A stretch of 46,549 nucleotides of DNA from an uncultured Collinsella sp. (GTDB lineage: Bacteria; Actinomycetota; Coriobacteriia; Coriobacteriales; Coriobacteriaceae), in NCBI GenBank assembly GCA_900541015.1, contig UQIB01000023.1, forward strand, positions 1 through 46,549, in the 5' to 3' direction. Below, in pieces: positions 40,100 to 46,549 of the stretch. The notes under the pieces are model-generated. The model worked only from the letters and a program-made list of their open reading frames with translations, was not told the origin of the DNA and did no database searches. Position 1 is the stretch's first letter; each line of letters begins with the position of its first letter. The translations under genes and the position numbers were made by a program.

Positions 40100-40537
40100 A
40101 TGGCTAAAAAACGCAATGGGCGCCAGGATGCCATTAGAGATATTGTGCGCAATAAGGACGTCCGCACGCAGCGCGTGCTGGTCGATGAGCTCCGCGCTAT
40201 GGGCTTTGATTGCACGCAGGCGACTGTCTCTCGCGATATTGCCGATATGGGGCTGCGTAAGCTCCCTGAGGGCATCTATGTTCTGGCAGAGGACCTGCAC
40301 CTGCAGCGTATGGTTTCCGAGCTCGTAACGGGCGTTCTGCGCACCGATAATCTGGTTATGATTAAGGCTCAGCCTGGCACGGCTTCCGGCATCGCCGCCG
40401 CTGTTGATGCGGCAGAGCTGCCCGATGTGCTTGGCTCGCTTGCCGGCAACGATACGATTTTGGTTATTGCCCAGACGGCCGAGGACGGCGAGCGTCTCGA
40501 GGCGCTGATCAATAAGCTGAGCAATTCTCGCAAGTAG
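40100..40537 (+). CDS. argR: Arginine repressor
   Basis: 145-residue ArgR/AhrC family regulator. Winged-helix N-terminus with TQATVSRDIADMGLRK (about residues 40-55); C-terminal hexamerisation and arginine-binding domain with GTASGIAAAVDAAELPDVLG and GNDTILVIA. ATG 40100 follows GGAGAGAGGG; an upstream in-frame start at 40067 is not supported. No arginine genes are adjacent, so it is a stand-alone gene here. Confidence 0.95.
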   Translation: MAKKRNGRQDAIRDIVRNKDVRTQRVLVDELRAMGFDCTQATVSRDIADMGLRKLPEGIYVLAEDLHLQRMVSELVTGVLRTDNLVMIKAQPGTASGIAAAVDAAELPDVLGSLAGNDTILVIAQTAEDGERLEALINKLSNSRK

Positions 40538-40588
40538 GCGTGCGGGTCGTGCGCTCGGCCCTGCGCGCGCTGACATAGTTGCCTGTAA

Positions 40589-40625
40589 GGGGGTATCGAC
40601 GATGGTCGGTACCCCCTTTTTGTTT
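40589..40625 (+). terminator. Terminator of argR
   Basis: GGGGGTA (40589-40595) pairs with TACCCCC (40610-40616), then TTTTTG. Confidence 0.88.
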
Positions 40626-40664
40626 GCCGGTATAAAGACCGCCTGCCAGGTCGCTTTAAACTAA

Positions 40665-40703
40665 AAGGCCCCCGAGCAGTTGAATAAGCTGTTCGGGGGC
40701 CTT
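40665..40703. terminator. Terminator of the penicillin-binding protein gene
   Basis: AAGGCCCCCGAGCAG (40665-40679) pairs with CTGTTCGGGGGCCTT (40689-40703), one mismatch. On the reverse strand it is followed by TTTTAGTTT, suiting termination of the gene at 40726-42927. Confidence 0.85.
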
Positions 40704-40725
40704 GTTGCTTATGGCCGGATGATTT

Positions 40726-42927
40726 CTAGCCGACCGTATCGTCAGGCGTGGGCGAGGGGTTGGGAGTGGGCGTGGGCGTAGGCGTGCCGCCATCGCCGCC
40801 GGTCGAACCACCGGTGGAGCCGCCCGTCGAGCCACCGGTCGTACCGGTGCCGCCGGTGGTGTCGCCGCCCGTGGTCTCGGTGGTCGTGGTCGTCGTGGTA
40901 GTCGTTGTAGTGGTGGTTTCCTCTTCGTCCTCGTTCTCGTCCTTGTCCTTGTCGTCGTTCTCCGTCTTCTTGGTGTTGTTGGTGCCGTAGAACTTCCAGA
41001 CGCTGTTGTTCTTATAGGTGGGCGCCGTTCCGGTCGCAAACTCCTCGCGCTCGGTACCGGTCAGAACGGTGTTCATAAACCGCTTAAAGACAGGCAGGTT
41101 GGTGCTGTCGCCCAGCAGGTCTGTGCCGTATTTTTGGATGGGGATCTCGCCCGCGGAATAGCCGGTCCACAGGGCGCACGCCAGCTGCGGGGTATAACCG
41201 CAGAACCACAGGTTGGTGGTGTTGTCGGTGGTGCCCGTTTTGCCGGCATAGGGCTGGTTGACGCTCAGGGCACCGGCAGCACCCGTACCGCCGCCCTGCA
41301 TGACGCCGGACAGAACATCGGTGACCGCGGCGGCCTCGCCCTCGGTAAGCACCTGTGAGGGATTGTCGGTGTGCTGGTACAGCACCGAACCGGTACGAGA
41401 GTCAATCTCGGTGATGGCGATCGGCTGGCGATAGTAGCCGCCGTTGGCAAACGTCGCGTAGGCGGCGGCCATCTCGAGCGGCGAGATCGAGCCGGTGCCG
41501 AGCGTCATGACGGGAACGTCCTCGATGTTGTCCTTGGCGGGATCGATGCCGAGCTTTTTGACGAGCGAGATGATCTTGCTGTTGCCGACGGCTTCCGCCA
41601 CCTGGATGTAGCCGGTGTTGGAGGAGTATGCCGTCGCCTGCTTAAGCGTGATGTTGCCATAGCTATGTTTGGCGTAGTTTTGGACCTCGGTCGTGGTGCC
41701 CTTGGCCTTGAGCGGCGAGTTGCAGTTGAGGGTGACGTTGGGGTTCATGCCGTTTTGGATGGCGGTTGCCAGTGTAAAGGCCTTGAAGGTGGAGCCGACG
41801 GGACGCTTGGCCGTGGCATGGTTTACGTGGTTCTCGTCGGCGTTGTAGTCGTAGCCGCCCACCATGCACTTGATGTAGCCGGTCTTGGGGTCGACGACGA
41901 CCATGCCCATGTCCAGGCCGTCGAGTGAGAGCGTGTCGAGCTGCTCGCGGACGGCATTCTCTGCCACCTGCTGCATCGTGGGGTCGATGGTGGTCTTGAC
42001 GGTCAGGCCGCCCTTAAAGAGCACGTCGGTCGAGAACTCCTGCTCCAGCAGCTGCTTAACATAGGCGACAAAGTAGGGCTGCGAGTATACGTCGACGCCG
42101 CTGCCCGAAATCTCGGTCACGTTGAGGGTGATGGGCTCGGCCTGTGCGGCATCGTGCTCCTCCTGGGTGATGTGGCCCAGGCGCAGCATGTTGTCGAGGA
42201 CCTTGTTGCGGCGAGACAGTGCCAGGTCGGGATTGACCGTGGGGTCGTACTGCGAAGGCGAGTTGGGAAGGCCGATGAGCAGTGCGGCTTCGCTCAGGGT
42301 GAGGTCGGCGGCGCTCTTGGATAGGTAGGTCTCGGCGGCGGCCTCGATACCGTAGGCGCCGTGGCCGTAATAGATGGTGTTGAGGTACATCATGAGGATC
42401 TCGTCTTTGGAGTACATGTCCTCCATCTTGACGGCGATGTAGGCCTCGCGCACCTTACGCTCGATGGTCGAGTCGAACTGCTCCTCCTGCAGGATGGTGT
42501 TGCGCACCAGCTGCTGGGTGATAGTCGAGGCGCCTTCATGCCCGCCGCCGAGGGTTGCCACCGCAGCACGCGCGATACCCCACAGGTCGATACCGCCGTG
42601 CTCGTAGAAGCGCTCGTCCTCGACGTCAACGGTGCCCTGCAGCACGTAGGGGGAGACCTCGTCCTTGGTGATGGACTTGCGGTTTTGCGTGTAGAAGCTC
42701 GCGATCTTGTTGCCGTTGCAGTCGACGATCTCGGTGGGCTCGCTCACCAGATACGCGTTGGCGTCGGTGTAGTCGGGCAGATCGGACAGCCAGCGGTTGA
42801 CGTTGCCGACCATGCCGATGCCAAACGCCACGCCCGCAATCAGCAGAAAGCCCAAAAACGAGAGCAGGATTATGGGCAGGGCATGCGTCTTTGAACGGCT
42901 GCGTCCCTGTCGTTGGCGAGGACCCAT
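40726..42927 (-). CDS. Class A penicillin-binding protein (bifunctional PBP1A/ponA-like)
   Basis: 733 residues; peptidoglycan glycosyltransferase plus transpeptidase. N-terminal membrane helix (LPIILLSFLGFLLIAGVAFG, 17-36). GT51 catalytic glutamate in VEDERFYEHGG (Glu103) and GASTITQQLVRN. The transpeptidase has SxxK = Ser379-Thr-Phe-Lys382, SxN = Ser435-Ser-Asn437 and KTG = Lys563-Thr-Gly565. A long C-terminal tail starts with alternating charges, then a Thr run, Gly-Gly-Ser repeats and Thr-Pro repeats: a wall-spanning low-complexity stalk seen in actinobacterial PBPs. ATG 42927 follows GGAGG; a start at 43050 lacks support. It faces the U32 gene divergently. Confidence 0.95.
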   Translation of the reverse strand: MGPRQRQGRSRSKTHALPIILLSFLGFLLIAGVAFGIGMVGNVNRWLSDLPDYTDANAYLVSEPTEIVDCNGNKIASFYTQNRKSITKDEVSPYVLQGTVDVEDERFYEHGGIDLWGIARAAVATLGGGHEGASTITQQLVRNTILQEEQFDSTIERKVREAYIAVKMEDMYSKDEILMMYLNTIYYGHGAYGIEAAAETYLSKSAADLTLSEAALLIGLPNSPSQYDPTVNPDLALSRRNKVLDNMLRLGHITQEEHDAAQAEPITLNVTEISGSGVDVYSQPYFVAYVKQLLEQEFSTDVLFKGGLTVKTTIDPTMQQVAENAVREQLDTLSLDGLDMGMVVVDPKTGYIKCMVGGYDYNADENHVNHATAKRPVGSTFKAFTLATAIQNGMNPNVTLNCNSPLKAKGTTTEVQNYAKHSYGNITLKQATAYSSNTGYIQVAEAVGNSKIISLVKKLGIDPAKDNIEDVPVMTLGTGSISPLEMAAAYATFANGGYYRQPIAITEIDSRTGSVLYQHTDNPSQVLTEGEAAAVTDVLSGVMQGGGTGAAGALSVNQPYAGKTGTTDNTTNLWFCGYTPQLACALWTGYSAGEIPIQKYGTDLLGDSTNLPVFKRFMNTVLTGTEREEFATGTAPTYKNNSVWKFYGTNNTKKTENDDKDKDENEDEEETTTTTTTTTTTTTETTGGDTTGGTGTTGGSTGGSTGGSTGGDGGTPTPTPTPNPSPTPDDTVG

Positions 42928-43089
42928 ATATTGACCTCCAGGTATGTCGTGCCGGGCGGCGGATGTGCCGTCGGGGCAGGATGGACATAAGTTATTACAC
43001 GATAAACCAAACGGGGCGCGCGAGGCCTCGTGTATGCTGGAAGACGGCATTTTTCAGAGTGAATGCATACCTTGGTAAGGAGTTTGCCG

Positions 43090-45048
43090 ATGGCGATTCG
43101 GGCGATGGGGCCGAGCGGACAATACGAGACTGGATTGGATGCTGCCGGTGCGGCGCTGCCCGAGCTGCTGGCGCCGGCGGGCGGGCTCGACCAGATGCTT
43201 GCGGCTATCGCCGCGGGTGCCGATGCCATCTATGCGGGGTTGGGCGGCTTTAACGCCCGCGTGAGCGCGCATGGCTTTACGGATGACGAGTTTGCGCGCG
43301 GCTGCGCCGTGGCGCATGCCCATGGCGTGCGCGTGTACGTGACGCTCAACGTGTTCGTGTTTGACGATGAGCTGTCCGATGCGGTGGCGCTGGGAGCTCA
43401 TGCACTGGAGCTGGGCGCCGATGCTTTGATTGTCGCCGATGCCGGGTTGGCCTGCGCGCTGAGCGCGGCGATTCCCGGGGTCGAGATTCACCTGTCTACG
43501 CAGGCGGGCGTTCATAGCGAAGGCGCCGTGCGGCTTGCCGCCGATGGGCTGGGGGTCGAGCGTGTGACGACGGCGCGCGAGCTGACGGTCGACGAGATTG
43601 CGGCGCTATGTGCCACGGGCGTGCCCATCGAGGTATTCTGCCACGGTGCGATTTGCATCGGCTATTCGGGGGCGTGCGAGTTCTCGGCACTGCGGCGTGG
43701 GCGCTCGGCGATGCGCGGCGACTGCACGCAGCCGTGCCGTCTGGCGTACGACCTGGTGGACGAGGTGGGGCAGAGCGTTGTCGCCGTCGAGGGAGATCGC
43801 CTGTTGTGCCCGCGCGACTATCTGGGTATTGCGCATCTGCCCGAGCTTGTAGATGCCGGCGTGGCGTCGCTCAAGATCGAGGGGCGCATGAAGAACCCCG
43901 ATTACGTATTCAATGTGGTGCGGGTGTGGCGCCGGGCGCTCGATATGCTGCGCGACGACGCGTGGGACCCCGGTGCCGTGGAAGAGCTTGAACGCGAGCT
44001 GGGAAGGTCGTTTAACCGTGGGTTTACCGATGCGTACCTGCGAGGGCGTTCGGGTGCCGAGCTGATGAGCTTTGAGCGCGCAATTAACCAGGGCGTGCGC
44101 GTGGGCCGCTTGGTCGCTGTGGGCCACGAAGAGGTGACCGTTGAGTTCGACGCCGCCGTGGCGGCGGGTGACACGCTCGAGATTCGGTTCTATCCGGGTG
44201 TCGACGCGCGTCCCGATGTGCCCAAGCGCTGGCCGCAGGTGCCCTGCCCGGTGGATGCCGCAGCGGGGGAGCGCGTCGTCGTGCATTGCAAGCGTAAGGT
44301 GGGCACGGGCTGCGAGGTATACCTGATTCGCAGCGCCGGCGTGTTGGATCAGACGGCGGCGGTGTTAGAGCGCATGCGGGCCGAGGCGGATGCGATTGCG
44401 CCCGTTGCGCATGCCGTTGAGGTGCTGCCTTTTGAGGACGTTGCGGTGGATGGCGGTGCGTCGACGGAGTCGGTGGAGTGCGCGGTTCCCACTCGCATGG
44501 TTTTTGCTTGGCAGCTGATGGATGCCGACCCGCGCGGAGAACTCGATTTGTCCGACGCCGTTGTGGTGCTTGACGAGGTGTGCCGCACGGGTGACGCTGA
44601 TCGGACCCGCTCACTGATGCAGCGTGCCGGGCGCGTCGTCTGCCGCAACCTGGGACAGGTGGTGATCGCTCGCGAGCTGGGCGTGACGTTTGACGTGGCG
44701 GCGCCGGTGTTCTGCGCGAATCGGGCCACGCTTACCTGGCTGCGCGGACTCGGTGCGGGGCGGGTGTACTTGCCGGCCGAGTTGCTCGGCAATGATGCGG
44801 AGCGTATTGACGAACTGGCTGCTGAACCCGGCGTCTTGGGTCCGGTCGACGCCGACCGTCCCGAGCTTATGGTGTGCGAGCACTGCCTACTGACCGCCGA
44901 GGGCGTCTGCGCCACCGATGCGACGGGACAGGTCCGTTGCCGCGACTGCTTGCGTCGTCGGCAGGCACGCTATCTGGTCGAGCGTGACGGTACACGTCTG
45001 CCAGTTGCCATTGACGCATGCGGCAGGACGAGGATTTTCCTGTCGTAG
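43090..45048 (+). CDS. U32 peptidase-family protein (YhbU/RlhA-like)
   Basis: 652 residues. The U32 core begins LLAPAGGLDQMLAAIAAGAD and contains the signature EVFCHGAICIGYSGACEFSA, plus a further cysteine pair CTQPCR. A middle DUF3656-like part follows. The C-terminus is cysteine-rich (CEHCLL, CRDCLRRRQARY), suggesting metal or Fe-S binding. E. coli RlhA hydroxylates 23S rRNA C2501; other U32 members act on tRNA uridine or collagen, so RNA hydroxylation is the best but unproven guess. ATG 43090 follows AAGGAG. It is divergent from the penicillin-binding protein gene. Confidence 0.85.
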   Translation: MAIRAMGPSGQYETGLDAAGAALPELLAPAGGLDQMLAAIAAGADAIYAGLGGFNARVSAHGFTDDEFARGCAVAHAHGVRVYVTLNVFVFDDELSDAVALGAHALELGADALIVADAGLACALSAAIPGVEIHLSTQAGVHSEGAVRLAADGLGVERVTTARELTVDEIAALCATGVPIEVFCHGAICIGYSGACEFSALRRGRSAMRGDCTQPCRLAYDLVDEVGQSVVAVEGDRLLCPRDYLGIAHLPELVDAGVASLKIEGRMKNPDYVFNVVRVWRRALDMLRDDAWDPGAVEELERELGRSFNRGFTDAYLRGRSGAELMSFERAINQGVRVGRLVAVGHEEVTVEFDAAVAAGDTLEIRFYPGVDARPDVPKRWPQVPCPVDAAAGERVVVHCKRKVGTGCEVYLIRSAGVLDQTAAVLERMRAEADAIAPVAHAVEVLPFEDVAVDGGASTESVECAVPTRMVFAWQLMDADPRGELDLSDAVVVLDEVCRTGDADRTRSLMQRAGRVVCRNLGQVVIARELGVTFDVAAPVFCANRATLTWLRGLGAGRVYLPAELLGNDAERIDELAAEPGVLGPVDADRPELMVCEHCLLTAEGVCATDATGQVRCRDCLRRRQARYLVERDGTRLPVAIDACGRTRIFLS

Positions 45049-45096
45049 GTGCCGCGTCGCGTCAGTTTGTTATCATAAGAGAGTTTATGGACTTCC

Positions 45097-45123
45097 AGCA
45101 CCGCCGTTTTCGGCGAGGGTGCT
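45097..45123 (+). other. Hairpin in the tyrS leader
   Basis: AGCACC-GCCG (45097-45106) pairs with CGGC-(GAG)-GGTGCT (45111-45123) around TTTT. The leader is only 96 bases, too short for a T-box, and no T-box consensus is present. It ends about 20 bases before ATG 45145 with AAAAGGAGG between. Confidence 0.5.
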
Positions 45124-45144
45124 ATAGCAAAAGGAGGATACCCA

Positions 45145-46356
45145 ATGCTGTCTGTTGACGAGCAAATGCGTATCATCACCTCGGGCGCCGCGCAGATCGT
45201 TCCCGAGGCCGACCTTCGCAAGAAGCTTGAGAAGGGCGAGCCCCTCAACATCAAGCTCGGCGTCGACCCCACCAGTCCCGACCTGCACCTGGGCCACGCC
45301 GTGCCGCTGCGCAAGATGCGTCAGTTCCAGGACCTGGGCCACAACGTCACCCTCATCATCGGCAACGGTACCGCGCTGATTGGCGATCCCTCGGGCAAGA
45401 ACTCCACCCGTCCGCAGCTTTCGCAGGAGCAGATCGAGGCCAATGCCGAGACCTACGTGAGCCAGGCCATGAAGATCCTGGATCCCGAGAAGACCACCAT
45501 CGTGCACAACGGTGACTGGATCCTTTCGATGGATCTGGCCGGTCTGCTGCAGGTGTGCTCCAAGTTCACCGTCGCCCGCATCCTTGAGCGCGACGACTTT
45601 ACCAAGCGCTACCAGTCTCAGACGCCGATCGCCCTGCATGAGTTCCTGTATCCCGTGATGCAGGCCTTCGACTCCGTTCAGATTAAGGCCGACGTCGAGA
45701 TGGGCGGCACCGACCAGCTCTTCAACCTGCTCGCCGGCCGCGAGCTCATGGAGAAGATGGGTATGGAGCCGCAGATCGCGCTTACCATGCCGCTGCTCGA
45801 GGGCACCGACGGCGTGCGCAAGATGTCCAAGTCCTATGGCAACTACATCGGCCTGACCGACGCTCCCAAGGATATGTTCGGCAAGACCATGTCCATCCCC
45901 GACGAGATGATCGGCAAGTACTACCGCCTGGCGAGCTCGCTCACCCCGGCCGAGGTCGACAAGATCGACGCTGCTCTGGCCGACGGCTCTGCCGATCCCT
46001 ATGAGCTCAAGCGCGCTCTGGGCCGCGACCTGTGCGACACCTACCATGGCGCCGGTGCCGGCGACGAGGCTCAGGCCGAGTTCGACCGTGTGTTCAAGGA
46101 GGGCCAGCTCGCCGACTTCCCCGAGAAGCACGTTGAGCTGACCGTCAACGACGAGGGCCAGATCTACCTCGCCGGCCTGCTCAAGGACTTGGGCCTTTCG
46201 GCGAGCGCCGGCCAGGCTCGTCGCGATATCGACGGCGGCGGCGTCAAAATCAACGGCAAGGCCGTGGCTCCCAAGAGCTATAACATCGATCCCAGCGCCC
46301 TCAAGCTGGGCGACACCCTTTCTGTGGGTAAGCGCAAGGGCTTCAAATTGGTCTAG
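45145..46356 (+). CDS. tyrS: Tyrosyl-tRNA synthetase
   Basis: 403-residue class I synthetase, charging tRNA-Tyr. HLGH (48-51) is the HIGH motif, KMSKS (in RKMSKSYGNYIG) follows, and GGTDQLFN marks the TyrZ-like subgroup. An S4-like RNA-binding domain ends the protein (QARRDIDGGGVKINGKAV). AAAAGGAGG precedes ATG 45145. Confidence 0.96.
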   Translation: MLSVDEQMRIITSGAAQIVPEADLRKKLEKGEPLNIKLGVDPTSPDLHLGHAVPLRKMRQFQDLGHNVTLIIGNGTALIGDPSGKNSTRPQLSQEQIEANAETYVSQAMKILDPEKTTIVHNGDWILSMDLAGLLQVCSKFTVARILERDDFTKRYQSQTPIALHEFLYPVMQAFDSVQIKADVEMGGTDQLFNLLAGRELMEKMGMEPQIALTMPLLEGTDGVRKMSKSYGNYIGLTDAPKDMFGKTMSIPDEMIGKYYRLASSLTPAEVDKIDAALADGSADPYELKRALGRDLCDTYHGAGAGDEAQAEFDRVFKEGQLADFPEKHVELTVNDEGQIYLAGLLKDLGLSASAGQARRDIDGGGVKINGKAVAPKSYNIDPSALKLGDTLSVGKRKGFKLV

Positions 46357-46383
46357 CAAGTAGGTCAACTTAACATGTGCAAT

Positions 46384-46447
46384 AGGGCCGCAGCCGGGAA
46401 TCCCGACTCCGGCCCTTTAGTTACGCGGTTTTACCAAACCGCGTAAC
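46384..46447 (+). terminator. Terminator-like hairpins after tyrS
   Basis: AGGGCCG (46384-46390) pairs with CGGCCCT (46410-46416), with an inner GGGA/TCCC, then TTTA. Directly after comes a second perfect 12-bp stem, GTTACGCGGTTT (46420-46431) with AAACCGCGTAAC (46436-46447). The T-tract is short, so strength is uncertain. Confidence 0.6.
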
Positions 46448-46470
46448 CGGTCGACGCTGCAAACCCGCCA

Positions 46471-46549
46471 GCGCGGCAATCTGCCTTTCAACTTCGGCGG
46501 CATGACCAGAAGGTCAATGCCGCCTTGTTTCAAGGCACCTTGCTCGCTC
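46471..46549. repeat. Second copy of the long hairpin repeat (cut by window end)
   Basis: TGCCTT (46482-46487) with AAGGCA (46532-46537), GGCGGCAT (46496-46503) with ATGCCGCC (46517-46524), GACC/GGTC (46504-46507, 46512-46515), and GCAA/TTGC outside. Same layout and loops as the element at 34227-34357, with compensatory base-pair changes. The outer arms run past the window edge. Confidence 0.75.

Noticed and set aside
45049..45144. T-box riboswitch before tyrS
   Set aside because: The leader is under 100 bases and lacks the T-box sequence and specifier stem; only a small hairpin is seen.

Overview
The window looks like a chromosome segment of a high-G+C, anaerobic gut actinobacterium of the class Coriobacteriia. 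Collinsella or a close relative is my best guess, based on G/C-rich codon use, a zinc-type S14, the adk-map-infA-rpmJ-rpsM-rpsK-rpsD-rpoA-rplQ-truA order and the anaerobic purine catabolic genes. The assignment is an inference; no rRNA or other phylogenetic marker was compared.

Left half (about 0.1-27.7 kb): a locus for anaerobic purine/uric acid breakdown in two blocks. Block 1 (140-10523) has a YheO/DauR-type PAS-HTH regulator facing a permease (NCS2 family), the aminohydrolase SsnA, the large flavin/Fe-S reductase YgfK, a ferredoxin with four [4Fe-4S] motifs and a two-subunit-fused molybdenum hydroxylase (XdhD-like). Block 2 (17574-27682) has a second YheO-type regulator facing ygeX (diaminopropionate ammonia-lyase), ygeY (M20 hydrolase), ygeW (carbamoyltransferase-like), mocA, hyuA, and the selenium/molybdenum cofactor genes yqeC, yqeB and xdhC. 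Together they suggest import of a purine, reduction or hydroxylation of the ring, hydrolytic opening, and release of ammonia, pyruvate and carbamoyl phosphate.

Between the blocks (10.6-17.5 kb) lies an accessory region: three arrays of a 62-bp imperfect-palindrome repeat around two nuclease-like genes (an AbiEi/DUF559-like protein and a DUF234-type ATPase), a candidate type I toxin-antitoxin module with a near-consensus LexA box, a DEDDh exonuclease, a small hypothetical gene and a proline/alanine-rich membrane protein.

Right half (27.8-46.5 kb): ribosomal and housekeeping genes. The spc/alpha-type cluster starts abruptly at rplE (no rplN-rplX upstream; xdhC is there instead) and runs rplE-rpsN-rpsH-rplF-rplR-rpsE-rpmD-rplO-secY-adk-map-infA-rpmJ-rpsM-rpsK-rpsD-rpoA-rplQ, then truA, a family 2 glycosyltransferase, argR, a class A penicillin-binding protein (reverse strand), a U32 peptidase-family protein and tyrS. 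Several dispersed hairpin repeats sit between genes; one family shows compensatory base changes between two copies.

The most interesting items are the LexA-box toxin/antisense module (14.57-14.90 kb), the 62-bp arrays in an array-gene-array-gene-array layout, the covarying long hairpin element, and the ribosomal cluster joined directly to purine genes.
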